From NCBI GenBank assembly GCA_029783825.1, contig JAREIK010003431.1, forward strand, positions 1,438,674-1,502,673: DNA of 64,000 nt. Direction: 5' to 3'. A program made the translations under genes and the position numbers. This DNA comes from Sapria himalayana (Eukaryota; Streptophyta; Magnoliopsida; Malpighiales; Rafflesiaceae). Of the stretch, positions 35,831 to 48,507 are shown piece after piece; positions within the stretch are counted from its first letter, which is position 1, and every line of letters starts with the position of its first letter. Under the pieces are notes generated by a model. That model was not told the DNA's origin, made no database searches, and was given only the letters and a program-made list of their open reading frames with translations.

Positions 35831-36064
35831 TTATTTTTTTCTTGAAATCTCTCTTGTTTTAATTCTTATCCACTTTGATAGTAAATGCGACACTTGATCA
35901 TTCTCTAGGATTATAGTTCTTGGACTCGTTATTTCTTCTTCATCTTTTTCATGGCTACCCTTGAATGATAGGTTTGCTTGAGTTGAGTCTCCCTTTCGAA
36001 AATACATAAATAACTCTGCTACCGCTATGACTTTTACTAAGTCTTGGGCATCATGTCTTATCAA
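35831..36064 (-). pseudogene. Ty3-gypsy gag remnant (C-terminal part)
   Basis: This short open frame begins IRHDAQDLVKVIAVAELF, close to RRGVQDLATAIAAAESL. That segment joins the gag capsid region to the basic linker before the zinc knuckle in plant gypsy elements. A charged KK-rich linker follows. The zinc knuckle is not present in readable form. Confidence 0.65.
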
Positions 36065-36510
36065 CTCTTGTTCAGTCTAAATTTGTAGGTTGTCCATATA
36101 GTTGAAAAATAGTTTCTCATTCTCCATATTAGGAGTCAATCATTTTGGAAGAAAACTCATTGACATAGTCACTGTTTGACTTTATGTGTTCGAGATACTT
36201 CATCTTTTTTGAATCATATATTTCATAGTTTCTAGGTAAAATTGTTTCTTGTTTCTCTCTTAAAGGTAGTCCATTTATCTATGGTACACATTCTCTTTTC
36301 TATTTTCATATATCATTTGTCATTATAGAATTGTATAATTAATGAGATAAAAAATAGTAGTGTGCACATTTATTGTCTTATTGATTAATGTAATTACCTC
36401 AAAGTACTTCTATATAAAATAAGTAATTGTCTGACTATTTAGCATTATATTGTCTGCTGAACGTGTTACTTTGATGCTCCCACCCTTGATGCCACATGGG
36501 TGGCCTTCAT

Positions 36511-36720
36511 CTAAGTCGATAATGTTATCTTATAAATTATCACATCTTGTCTTTGCTCACTTTTATGCCTAATTAGGATCTTCATCCTTGACTCCAAGCT
36601 AGCTTGCACGTCTAGGACTCTCATGAACTCTTCTTGTGATATTATCGAGATTGTCGAGCCTTGTATTTCATCTTGAATGTCTTGGATCTTTACTTTAAGA
36701 TTTTTAATGATCTTTTTCAC
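36511..36720 (-). pseudogene. Ty3-gypsy gag N-terminal coiled-coil remnant
   Basis: The frame encodes MKKIIKNLKVKIQDIQDEIQ and later EEFMRVLDVQASLESRMKIL. This is a heptad-rich, charged helix like the N-terminal coiled coil before gypsy gag. Its position just inside the 5' LTR agrees with that. Confidence 0.55.
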
Positions 36721-37483
36721 ACTGCTGCATAAGATACATTTTCTCTTTGGTGTCTGCCATAGCGATCTCTAACTTGTTCACTTGATTATCTAAGCTTTTG
36801 AGAGATCGCATGACTTGTCTTTCTTTTCCCATTTCGTAGTGGGAGAGTTATTGTTCATTCCTCAAATTTCTTTGAAGACTTTTTCTACATGAAAACTTGT
36901 CGTCTTTTCTTTCAAGTTATTCTCTATGTGCAATCTCTGCTTTGTTATTAACTATCATGGACTTAGTATTCACGCTAAGCTTTCATGTGGTACTTAAACA
37001 ACTCACTCCTTTGATGTTGATAGTTAATCTTCCACTTGCCTTGCAAGTTATGCTCGAATTCTACCTATAATTTAGAAGCGAAGAAAACTCAAGAGAATAT
37101 TAGAGAAAAACTTTTTATTTAAGAAAGCATATTTTATAATACTTCTGAGAAGTTCACAACTTGGTAGTTTGCAAATGATATTATTTTTTCTCTTATACAC
37201 ATGAAAGTATATGAATTTTTTGAAGGTTCTTTTAAAGTTTAGAAAATTCTAGAATCTAGAATGTATATGTATTTTTATGAGGCATTATGAAGAATCTAGG
37301 ACAATCTTTCTCCTTCAATACTCTTCACAAAAAGTATAGATATTTATAGAATCTTTTACATTCTTCTTACAAAGGAATATCTCTCTAAGTTTTAAATTTT
37401 TTTCACTTTCCTATATAAACTTCTAAAGATTATTTATCTCCATTTGATCAAGAGAGGGATTCTCAATGATTAGTGATGTGACA

Positions 37484-40400
37484 ATGATCTCATTTAGTAA
37501 TGTGAAGCTTGTGTAGGTTTGCACATAGTTGTGTGTACATGCAATTGCACAGTTGAGCATGTAGGCATGCACATAGTGATGTTTTAGTTATGCAAACATC
37601 CACACAATGGTGTTTCAGTTGTGCAAGTGCTCATGTAATAGTGTGCATAGGTAGGCAGTGATACAATAGAGTTGAATAGAGGCGTGTGGTGGTAAATGCA
37701 GTAGTGAGTGACGTTGCCCCGAGTAGAAATCATAAATAGGGTTCTAGGAGAAATACAAAAAAAAATAATGATTTGCAAAATACTCTAATTTGATATGATT
37801 TTTTTTGTCGTTAGGAGGATTTTGTGATATAATATTAATTATCTTATAAGATATAGATGAATGAGAAACCTAGTTTAGCATACCCACTATCAGAGGTCAC
37901 ACCAGAGATAATGGGTTGTTATTATATCTAAAGAGAAGTCTAAGATCTTTACATAGTTTTAAAAGAAACAAATACACTACCAAAACTATCTATGATCTTC
38001 AAATATTTTATCTACCATGATACATATACTTACAAGAGATAAACATATAAAATTCATCTCTAAGTCATCAATAGTTTTTTTAGGTATCTCTGATCATTTT
38101 ACTCATACACTCAATTCAAATTCATGAATTAGTGACACATGTTTTAATTATCATATTATTAATAATCATTCTTTATTGATTAATTTTTTTTATTGCTTCG
38201 ATGCCATGATAAAGAAAATAATTCTTAAAATGAATTTAATAATACCCTCTAATTAAACTAATATATTAATTTCCCTTATATTATAAACAAAAGTGATTGG
38301 GACATCTCACAGGTTGAATGTTCCCATTAAACATATAAAATTCAAGATTCTTTCTAGGATTTGGGTTCTACCTGAATTATAATAGTTAAAACAACAAAAA
38401 TGACTCTAATCTTGAAATCAATGTAGAATTAGAATAGATGAATTAATAATCTCCAATGTTAAGAGTTTCAAGTGAAATTGAACTCCCCCATTTGCCGAAA
38501 CGTTAAAGGGTTCTACTGCAATGCTTTGCACCTATTGTCACTGGAATAGGCTGACATTATCTATCTTATGGTGTCGAAGCAGTTGGAATCAGTAGACAAA
38601 GCTCTAGTGGCTTGGATGATGCTTTTATCAAAACTAACCAAATCATTTCTACATAGGTTCCACCTCATTGAGGTGGACCACTAGTGCTTATATCAAAACA
38701 AAGCTTTAGTGGCTTTGATGGCTTGGATGACATTATCTATCTTATGCTGATATTATTTGTGAATAATCTATATCAAAGTAATTCTTTATAAAGATGTTAT
38801 GCTCACTTTTTAAAACTAAAACAAAATGACATGAGAATAAATTTGGTTATTGATGTAATTTTATTGAGATTGAAATTAATTTGCCATCATATCTACATAG
38901 GGATGCTTGTGACATGCTATTATATGTATCCATAATTATATGAAAATTGGTAAAATCAACTATGTGGAAATTATATAATATGCATTCTCTAAATTGTGAA
39001 ATATCGTCTTAATCATTACTTTTTGTATTTTCTATGGGTTATAGTTAGGAAAATAGGCCTCTTTATATACTTTCTCAAACAAAACTCTTTGATTTCTTTT
39101 GTATGATTCTCTCTTAAAATTTTATTACATGGTTTATCGATTTAGTTTATTTATAATTTACATAATTTTTAATATCATATTTTTTTGAAATTAATTTCAT
39201 AAAATCATCTTTGTGAGTATGATATGTTTTTAGTATTTAGAATAATATTAAATAGCATAGTTAACCAATACATTTTACCTTATTTTACATTAATTATCTA
39301 ATGACATATATAATAATTTCATTCTTAAAAAAATATTTAAGTTTTAATTTTTTGGTTTCTTAATTAAATTGGCAAGATAATTTCTTTCTAAAATAATTTA
39401 ATTTTATATTAGTATTCTGATTATTTAATTAAATATATAATTATTTTTATAATTAGAAAAGAATATTTTGAAGTTTATTTTTTTTTATCCTTGAGTTAAT
39501 TTACAAAATAATTTTTCTCTATCTAAAATAATTTTATTTTATGTTAGTATTCTATAATTCTCATCTTTAATACACATAATATTACTTATTTAGTTTTTTG
39601 TTTCTTTATTTTTTTTACTATCTTTAAGAGTTTTTTTTTTCTTTTTCTTATATTTGCCATATTGTTTGAATTATCATATGTTTTTTTATCTTTTTTATTT
39701 TTTTATTATTCAACCAATTATATTATTGTAAAGCAAATTTACCACAAAAAAAATTATTTCTTTGTTAAATTTTAGCATATTTTTTTAAATGTTATGATAT
39801 ATTTTAATATTTAACATCTGCGATATTTAATTTCTTTATATTTTTAAATTGTCTCACTCTTAATTAGTTTTTTTTTGAGTTTAAAAATATGTTACTTATT
39901 TTCATTGTCTCATTTTTTATGTTTATATGTGATTGACTGACTATTTAAGATTTTATTTCTAAAATTGTGATACATTTTTTAAAAGTTAAACACTTAATTT
40001 TGAATGGGACTTGAGGATTGTAATTTGCACATATATTAATTACTTTATTTGATATTCATTTTATTTCTAAAAGAATCTGATTTTGAAAGTGAGAATTAGG
40101 AAAGATTCAAAGTGATAAAATTGGTGTATAGATTGTAATTATCACAATCTATTTTAATTCTTTTTATGCAATACTACCACACTTAATATTAGATGTGATC
40201 ATACATATAATTATCCAAGAATGTACTTATAGAAGTATAGTTAGTTGTGATCTCAACTAACTGTCGATTATTTTAATTATACATGAGATCTCTTGGATCT
40301 CATGTATAGATTTTTATGCTCAATATGTACAATATAGATGTATAATTAGATTGTTGTCAAGAGATTAATAGGATTATTATACGTTCCAATGTGATATTAT

Positions 40401-40584
40401 TTGAGGATAAGGTCATTTTCAAGGTCACAATCCAAAAGAATGTACCTCTAAATTTCATAGTGGTAGATTTGTTCTAATTTCTAATTGTTATTTTTTGTAA
40501 AAGAGAAATTGTTATCCATGCTTCTGATAGTTCTAGCATAATTTGTTATGAGACAAGATGTAATATTTTTTATGTAGTTTTGTG
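37484..40584. other. Intron sequence, no gene recognised
   Basis: The stretch is mostly AT-rich. 37500-37700 is richer in TGCA-type words (GCACATAG, GTGTGCATAG) without a clear unit. At 38460-38760 the sequence is less AT-rich and has local repeats: ACATTATCTATCTTATG occurs near 38555 and 38730, and AAAGCTYTAGTGGCTT occurs near 38598 and 38700. The rest shows nothing recognisable. Confidence 0.5.
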
Positions 40585-40743
40585 TAGAGGTGTCAACCGG
40601 GCCGGGCCGGCCAGGCAGGGCACGGTTCGGTCGTGCTTGGGCCGGCCCGGCACATTTTTAAACCGTGCCCGGGCCCGTGCCGGGCCCGGTAGCACGTTCG
40701 TGCCCTAAAAAAATGGGCCGGGCCGGCCCGTTTGACACCTCTA
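40585..40743. mobile_element. Miniature hAT element, 159 bp, exact target duplication
   Basis: It begins TAGAGGTGTCAACCGGGCC and ends CCCGTTTGACACCTCTA, flanked by GTTTTGTG on both sides (40577-40584 and 40744-40751). The whole unit is GC-rich and built from GGGCCGG and GTGCCCGG motifs. The intact duplication and near-perfect ends point to a recent insertion. Confidence 0.95.
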
Positions 40744-40751
40744 GTTTTGTG

Positions 40752-41439
40752 TGATGAATAAAATCCTAGACTGTGAATCTCACTAGACACAAAATGTATA
40801 TTTGAGGGGTTGAGAGATTTAATGATCTCAACATACCAGATATATTCTAGACAAATACATCCATGGCCTTCTCAACATGATTATATTATCATGTTACTTG
40901 ATTTGATTTGGAATAGTAACTTGGTCATTTTGGTTGTTCTTTAGAAGGAATCATCAACATGTTCTACCCAACACTCATTATTATAATTATTATCTTATTT
41001 TTATATTATGTATTTTAGGTTTTTTATCTTATCTTGATAATCATAGGATCTATGTTAATCTTTACGAGGCACTTTATTTTTTAGAATATTGATATATTAT
41101 ATTAGATGAACTGAGTGTAATTAAATCATACTTTTGATTTTGTTTGAAATCGTCATATAAATCAGTAGTAGGATGCAAATATGTATAAACAGTAAAGACT
41201 AGGACAAAAGTAAATGTTGATTTGTTCAACACTAGATTGATAACTAGATTTACATAAATTTATGATATTAATTATTGATATATTTTTTCTCTTTGATCAA
41301 AATGTCTAGTATTAGATTGATGATATCTATTATCACATCTCACAAGTAGATTATATATTAGGTGGGTGTAAGGAATGAATTTTTTAGGTATCATGCCCGA
41401 AGCAGGCTTATGACTCGCCTTATTTAAAGTTTTCTTATT
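40752..41439. other. Intron sequence, no gene recognised
   Basis: AT-rich sequence between the 159-bp hAT element and an older hAT fragment. No coding or repeat structure was recognised. Confidence 0.5.
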
Positions 41440-42418
41440 TATAAAATGAATCAATACTAAAGATTCAATATATAGGAAATATCTCAGTCTCAAACTTTTC
41501 TGTCGCATTGTTATTATTTAAATTAATACTATCTTATTTATACAAAATGTTTATTAGTATTTTTTATTTTTTAAATTTGAAATAGTTTTTGTGGAGGAGA
41601 GATTTAATTTTTTTAATTTTAAATTTATGTAGTAAAATAATCAAAATTAAAAATTATATGTTTCTTGCAAAAATTTAGATGACTCACCAAAGTATGAAGA
41701 TGAGAAATCTTGAGTCAAACTCGACAATCACAAAACTCGCTTGTCAATATTAATTGATAAGGTTGTATTTTATATAATATTATAATAATTATAAAAAAAA
41801 TAAATAATAATTATTAATATTGCAACAATTAAGAGAAATTTAATGAATTAAGATTTTGGGAAAAAAATATTAGTTCAAATAAAAAATTATAAACATTAAC
41901 TACTTATATATTAATATTTTTTCAATTAATAAATATTTTATTTATTTTTAATATTTTATTTGGGAAATCCTATAACTATTGGATTTGTGAGAATAGCCGT
42001 TGGAGTGAAATCTAACAACTAATGTGCCTTGATGTTAAAATTTATCACATATATATTTTTTATATTTTCTTTGGCCTCCTCTTGGATAACGTCGTGCATC
42101 ATTATTGGATGTGGGGGCCATCCTTTGCAAAGGCAATGAATATTGTTTTTATAAAATTGGAGCACATGGATTTTATGCATCTTTTTAATAAAAAATAATA
42201 TAAAAGGGTACTTGAGCTCTACACTTCTATTTATATTAAATAAAACATTAACATACATTTGTAGTGCATATGTTGTGCTGGACATGTCGAATATTTTTTG
42301 TCGATCATGTCAAACATGTCATGTTGTGCCTTGCATCGAATTTTAGAATATGTCTGTAACTACTTGTTTGGGCCTCAGCTCAAATTGAGCTTGGGCCCTT
42401 GCCTATTTTATACATCTA
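41440..42418 (-). mobile_element. hAT remnant: N-terminal edge, leader and end
   Basis: Near 41490, the phrase AATATCTCAGTCTCAAACTT aligns with the start of the hAT transposase gene (FETAETL region) read on the minus strand. A long AT-rich leader follows. A worn hairpin region (GGATTTGTG...AGCCGTTGGAG) lies at 41970-42020. The GC-richer terminal part, about 42290-42418, ends near ATTTTATACATCTA. The element is truncated in its coding region. Confidence 0.55.
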
Positions 42419-42563
42419 TTGTATATTGTATATTGAGTCACTTGGATCATGACAACCCATAGGTTGAATGATACTATTTGTAATGATAAAATATAATAAA
42501 TTAACAATAAAAAGGTTAAAAACAAAAAGAAATGATTGAACGCCATAATAATATCTAATAATA

Positions 42564-43171
42564 TAGAGGTGTCAACCGGGTCGGCCAGGTCCGGCACGGC
42601 ACTATTCAATCGTGCCTGGGCCAGTCCGGCATGGAAATTTTCCATGCCCGGGCTCGTGCTGTGCCCTTCCAGGGAACCAATCGTGCCGTGCCGTGCCGTG
42701 CCGGGGCTAACCAGGCCTCGTGTCGTGCCTGGCTTGGCACGGTACATCGGCACGAGCTGAGAAACCTATTTTTTTTTTTAAATTAGGGTTTCGAGCAGTG
42801 AGGCGGCGCGATGGCATGAGTCGAAATCCTAATTTTTTTAAATTAGGGGTTCGGCTGTGCGGCGGCGCGACGGCGCATGCCAAAATGCTAATTTTTTTTT
42901 TAAATTAGTTGTTCGGCGTGTGGCGGCATGACGGCGCGAAGGCGAGCAATCGAACCCCTAATTTTTTTTTTAAATTAGGGGTTCGGCCCGTGCGGACCGA
43001 ACCCGGCGGATTCGTGCCGCGGGCTCTTGCCGGGCCGACCTCCACAGAATCTTGCCGGGCCATGCACAACACGGTATAGTAATCGTGCCATGCTTGGCTC
43101 GGAATGAAAGCACGTTTGGGCCGGCTAAAAATAGGCCGTGCCGGTCAAACACGTCCCATTTGACACATCTA
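42564..43171. mobile_element. Non-autonomous hAT element, 608 bp, exact target duplication
   Basis: The ends are TAGAGGTGTCAACCGGG and CCATTTGACACATCTA, flanked by TAATAATA on both sides (42556-42563 and 43172-43179). GC-rich arms enclose about three and a half copies of a roughly 60-70-bp unit (42777-43000). Each unit starts TTAAATTAGGG and ends in a CCTAATTT-type inverse, so each can fold. Between units, 42951-42964 pairs perfectly with 42972-42985. It has no coding capacity. Confidence 0.93.
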
Positions 43172-43217
43172 TAATAATATCATGGTAGTTTGATCAATAA
43201 AGAAGGTTGGATGCTCT

Positions 43218-43745
43218 TAGATGTGTCAAACTATTTGAGTGTGGCGCGATCGTGCTACCATGTCGTGTTCATCATGACACAATATGATTTCCTTGTCATG
43301 CAAGGCACGACACGATAACTAGTCGGTCGGCTCAACATGACACGGTTGGCTCGCATAATGCATGGATGTGCTAGATTGTTCTTGTCGGAAGCATGTTGCG
43401 TGAAAATGCAATGAGTGGTCGGCTTACATAGCTGACTAATTGCAATGAGCCACGTAGTCAAGATTTGACTTATATGATTGGATTCTTTTTTTTTTTAATA
43501 ACTCACCTCATTTGATGGTCACCCAACAGGACTTGACTTGTGACTTGTAGCCGGTCATGGATCCTCTGGCCGGTGGACCATGCCATTTGGCCAACCACGT
43601 GGGTCGTGCTTGGCCCAACATGAGGCACTGCTCTAGTTGGCTCAACACTACACGTGCCATGCTACGGGGTGGCATGATCCAAGATCGGATAAATCATGTC
43701 ATACTGTGACTCTTGCCAGGGTTGCTGGCCTGATTGACACCTCCA
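43218..43745. mobile_element. Non-autonomous hAT element, 528 bp
   Basis: The ends are TAGATGTGTCAAAC and TGATTGACACCTCCA. The flanks GATGCTCT (43210-43217) and GATGTTCT (43746-43753) match at 7 of 8. It has a GC-rich, non-coding interior with repeated GGCACGAC and CATGACAC words. It lies only 46 bp from the preceding hAT element. Confidence 0.85.
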
Positions 43746-43753
43746 GATGTTCT

Positions 43754-44589
43754 AACCTATGAGACAGGAGTTTGATTTATATGGATGCCAAATATGTTTT
43801 CCTATGGTGCTCATATTACACTTTAGACAAATCATATGCAGTTGGAACGAAGGTCTTACTTGCTCTAATTCTCGGGCCTTGAGTTTAATAAATGAGCCAA
43901 TAGATTATATGAATATTATTTGAGAGGGAGGACAAAAAAACTATAACAATATCTAATAATAATTGATGGTTGTGAATTACACTCTAGATAAGCAATGCCC
44001 AAGACTCGATTTATAGACATATCTACCATGTGTTACTTGCATATTCATATATGTAATGATAAATCAATTGTCTATTTTGTCATTAATAAAATAATAATAA
44101 AGGTCATGCTCAATGTACGAGGTTCTCATTTATTGTGGGATTTGGTAGATGCTCGTATCTAATTTATAGATATGACAATGTGGTATTTCCTAGTTAGTTT
44201 ATCTACCAATAACTTCTACGCACTTGTTTGTGCTTTTAGTAAAAATATGAGTATGGTTGCTATTGAATTTTAGTTATATTTTGGTGTTGTTTGTAAAAGT
44301 ATGAGTATTTTTCTAATATATAATAATATATGATGAATTTAATTTATATTACAATAAATCTAATTTATTGATATGGTAGTGTGGTATTTTCTAGTTAGCT
44401 TATCTACTAGTTACTTCTATTCATTTTCTCGTATTTTTAGCAAGAATATGAATAGCGTTGCTATTAAATTCTAGTGATATTTTTTTTGTATTCACTTATT
44501 AAAATTATCATACTTATTTTTATAATATTTAAATATATTATTTAATTATTTAAATATTTAAATATTTAAATATTTACCTTCTTTTTCTT
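43754..44589. other. Intron sequence, no gene recognised
   Basis: AT-rich. Two imperfect copies of a phrase around GTGGTATTT(T)CTAGTTAG(C/T)TTATCTA occur near 44190 and 44380, with the following TAACTTCTA and GCTATTGAATTYTAG also shared. This suggests a local duplication of about 190 bp. No coding content. Confidence 0.45.
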
Positions 44590-45979
44590 ATGGCTAGTCC
44601 ATATAAGTTGATATGAATTTGATATTATTTTTTTATATCTTTGATCATGATCATAAGATTCATATAAATAGTTAAATGATAAAGATATGAAATATATGAT
44701 TAGTATTTTAAATATTTTTTTATCTAAATAATCAAGTCTCTAAAAAATTGATCTCAATATTATTTAAAGATACTATTAATATTATATATGTATATAAATG
44801 TATTATATGATGTAAAAGTGTATATAAACAAATGCATGTTTGTTATATTTTAAAATATTTTTATGAATTATAAAAATAAAAATATTATTTACAGTTTGAT
44901 TCGTTTATTTTTATTTCATCTGTTTTAATATTAATGAAGCTAGATATCATATATTGATAATTAACATATGAATAATATATTAGATATGTAAAATTTCAAT
45001 AGTATGATATCTACTTATTTTTTTAGACCTACTTACTTGCATAAATTGTAAAACACATCTAGTTAGATAGATCTCTTAATAGTTTAATATATTCCATATT
45101 TGTTTTAATGAAATAAAATTGTTTTTAAATTAGTTGGTATTATTAGATTCATTATTTGACTTATATATTTAATATATAAATTTTTGGTAAGGACCTATTT
45201 TTAATGGTTTTTATAAAAAAACTTATTTTGATACTACTATTTAAAATATCATCAAATACTTTGATATATATTTTATTTTGTATTTGATATTTATTTTCTT
45301 TTGTTTTCTAATAGATACTCTGATACTAATATATAATAGAGTAATTATAAAGATAAAATATATGATAAATTATATATTCTTTTATTTAATTTCTAGTTAA
45401 AATTAATAAAGTGAATGATGACATGTGAATATCTTATCATTATGATTAGTCTAAATATTGAACATTACTAATATATTTCACTTTGGTTTTTAAGTTAATT
45501 GATTATTAATTATTTTTTATATTTTAAAATTTTTTATCACCTCAGTCCTATAAGTTGATCATGGTTTTTATGGTAAACGTGTTGAAAGTATTTTTGTACA
45601 CAATTAACTATTTTATGTTTTTTCTCAAATTTAAGTGAGATTCATGATAATAATGAATGTAATTATGTATTTTCATTTAAGCATATTACTGTAAATAAAA
45701 AAAGTCATTTAACTTGAAATTAATTTAAATTCAATAATCACAATGTTTTGTTGAGTTTGTCAGTAACCTATAATATCATATTTTTAGTATATTATTTGGC
45801 ATGTATCTGAAGTTATTCACTCTCTTCACTAGTTTTATTAATATTATATATTTTTTATTATATATATTTTTGCTTAATATTCTTTGATTCTTTTATAATT
45901 TTTAATAATGTTAAAGTGAGTTACTAATAATTTTTATTTATTAATATTAGGTTTTTAGCTCTTTGGGCTGAGATTGACC
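44590..45979 (-). mobile_element. Older hAT remnant interrupted at 45980
   Basis: The minus-strand order follows the transposase of the 4041-6145 copy from the region after the core to the N-terminus. The phrase at 45940-45975 (TAATATTAGGTTTTTAGCT, then TTTGGGCTGAGATTGA) corresponds to 6030-6060 there. It stops exactly where a new hAT terminus starts. Heavily mutated and non-coding. Confidence 0.6.
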
Positions 45980-48504
45980 TAGAGGTGTCCAATGAGCTAG
46001 GCTGCCCGAGCTTGATCCTAGGCACGGCCTAAAATAGCTATGTCAGGGATGACATGGCATAAGTAGGAGTCATGCTTGTGCCATGCTAGGAAAAATAGGT
46101 CAAATGCAAAATTTTTGCACGTCAAGGGCATTTTAGCATGTCAAGGGCATTTTAGCATGTCCGACACAAATGTTGCAATGCATGTACAACATGTTGTTTA
46201 TGTTGGAATTAAAAAAAGGCATGTGTGTGTGAAGTGTCCTTTTTTTATATATAATATTAAATGGGATGCGTAATGTGAATGCTCTTCATGTGTGTGTGTG
46301 TGTGACACATGTGGAAGTCTTGTTGGTTAAAATTTTGTCAAAAAAATAAAAATAAAAATATAACTTTAGCCCTTAGAGTTCTGTCTAATGTTTATTGGTA
46401 AAAGTTCAACAGCTATTAGATTTGTCAAAAAAAATATATATTAAAAAATAAAAAAATTAATATTTTAATTGAAAATTTTTTCTTTAAAAAAGATTTTAAA
46501 TTTTATAATTTTTCATGCTTAAATTATATTTTATTTATTTTTTTTCAACCAAATTCTCAACTTTTCATAATTCTATAAGTTGTATTTAGTGAGGGATATT
46601 AATATTTTTATTTTTTGATATTTATTCAAATAATAATATAAAATATAATCATGTAAATTAATATTGACTGGTAAGAATTAAAGGTATAGAATTGTATTTC
46701 CTAAGATTTGAATTTAGCTTCTGGATTGAATTTTAGTAAACTACAAGGTACACATGGTGTTTTTTTTCATATTTTTGTAGTGGTTAATTTTATAATTAAA
46801 TTAAAATAATAATATTTTTTTCGTCTAAAAAGATAACTATGTAAAATAAAAAAATAGAAAATATTAGTGAATATAATGAAAATGAGGTAGTCATTGTTGT
46901 TGATAACGACAATGTGATCGAAAGATCCAAGATTGGGTTATCTCCAGTCATGAGTTTACCTTAATCTTGAAACTTATAAAACCTAGAAATAAATCAACAT
47001 AATTAGTATTGACCCATTTTAAAATTGTAAAAATTAAAATCCTAGGTGAGTGGAAGATAATTCTATATAATATATATATTATAAAAAATATATATTTGTA
47101 AGAGTATTAAGGGGACTAGACACCTTAGGCGATGCATCAACTGATATATTAAAAAATATGGTACATTAGATTTTAAACAAACTTTACTAAGTGATGAGAT
47201 CTTTAAATATAGATTTACTTCAGGTTCAAAGATTTTCTTTATTTGTCGCCATGAATTTGTAAAAGAAAATACGATTAGATTCTTTAACTAATATGAGTTT
47301 TTTGTTTAAATTTTTAAAATATCATATATTAGTTTATTTAATACTATAGTACTTCTTGTAATCAATCATATGATCTCTAAGATGATCCGTTAGAATCACA
47401 TAATAAATAAATTATAAAATAAATAAAGAAATAATAATAAATGAACTTTGGACACAAAATGAAGTGGTCTTGGTGATGTTCAACATTTGAGCTTGTCACG
47501 ATAACAAAGCATTAATTTGTGTTATCACTCATTTTATTGATTTTAGCTGAAAACTAAATAAAAAAAAATATTATAATTAATGAAATCAATTAGTCTCATG
47601 ATAATTTTATATTATATGAGTATCTATCAAAAATTTTTGGGAATATGATATGCAAAATAAGTTTTATAACATACTATTTAGTTATGTTTTAAATAATAGT
47701 ATAACAATTAATATATTTATCAAAAATATTAGAGATTTAAATATATTATATTTTAAAATTAAATATTTTATGTTAGATGTATATATTATTTAATTAACTA
47801 CATATGTAATGTATTAGAATATATTAGAACATATATATTATATATTAAAATATATTAGGATACCTTACAAATAATAATAAGTTTATATGCTATGTTAGTT
47901 AATAGAAAAAAAATTCAAATAAATATTAGATATTATTAAAATTCTACATATTTTATCTTGAATTTATGTGTTAACTACCAGAATATGATATTAAATTATA
48001 TTAATAATAAAATTGATGAAATAATAATAAATGATTATGATTATGACATAAAATTATTATTTTTATAATTCATGAAATATTTTATAATATGGTAAATATG
48101 TGTTTGCTAATTTATGCTTTCACGATATGTATTATAGAGATCATTTATTAATATTAATAATGTCTTTAATTAATATAGAGATCATTTATTTTTTATTAAT
48201 ATTATTATTGAGATAAAAAGAAAATATTTAAAATATGAGTAATTCATTTTATCTTTGTTGCTTAATTACCTGCATAAATCATATTATTAAGGTTAAATAA
48301 GTGAAAAATAGTATCAAATACATATCTATATATATGAGCTAGTTATAAGAAATAGAGTGTAAGACCTACAAATAATTAGATTACCTATTTAAATATTGCA
48401 AAAATAAGTTTAGTAATTTAGGTGAGCTTCTAAGTATAGAGATTGATATTATATGCAGAGATAAGTTTGTCATTTGATTAGTCAGATATAAATGATGAAG
48501 TTGC
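45980..48504 (+). mobile_element. hAT element with transposase remnant, inserted in an older hAT
   Basis: The left end TAGAGGTGTCCAATGAGC begins at 45980 and is followed by a GC-richer subterminal region to about 46310. Plus-strand pieces at 47640-48450 match the middle and later part of the hAT transposase (AACAATTAATATATTTATC... corresponds to INIFV). The right end is lost or overwritten near 48505, and no coding frame survives. Confidence 0.6.
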
Positions 48505-48507
48505 TTA

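Larger units (their letters stand above)
33554..37483 (-). mobile_element. Ty3-gypsy element with two LTRs, internally deleted
   Basis: LTRs lie at 33554-33952 and 37051-37483. In minus-strand sense they start TGTCTCACC and TGTCACATC and end in CA. Both carry a TATA box (near 33877-33888 and 37410-37419). A polypurine GAGGGAGAA precedes the 3' LTR. The interior reads gag, protease and RT on the minus strand. Only about 320 bp separate the RT from the 3' LTR, so RNase H and integrase are missing. No convincing 5-bp target duplication was found (AGTGC versus ATGAT). All coding parts are decayed. Confidence 0.78.
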
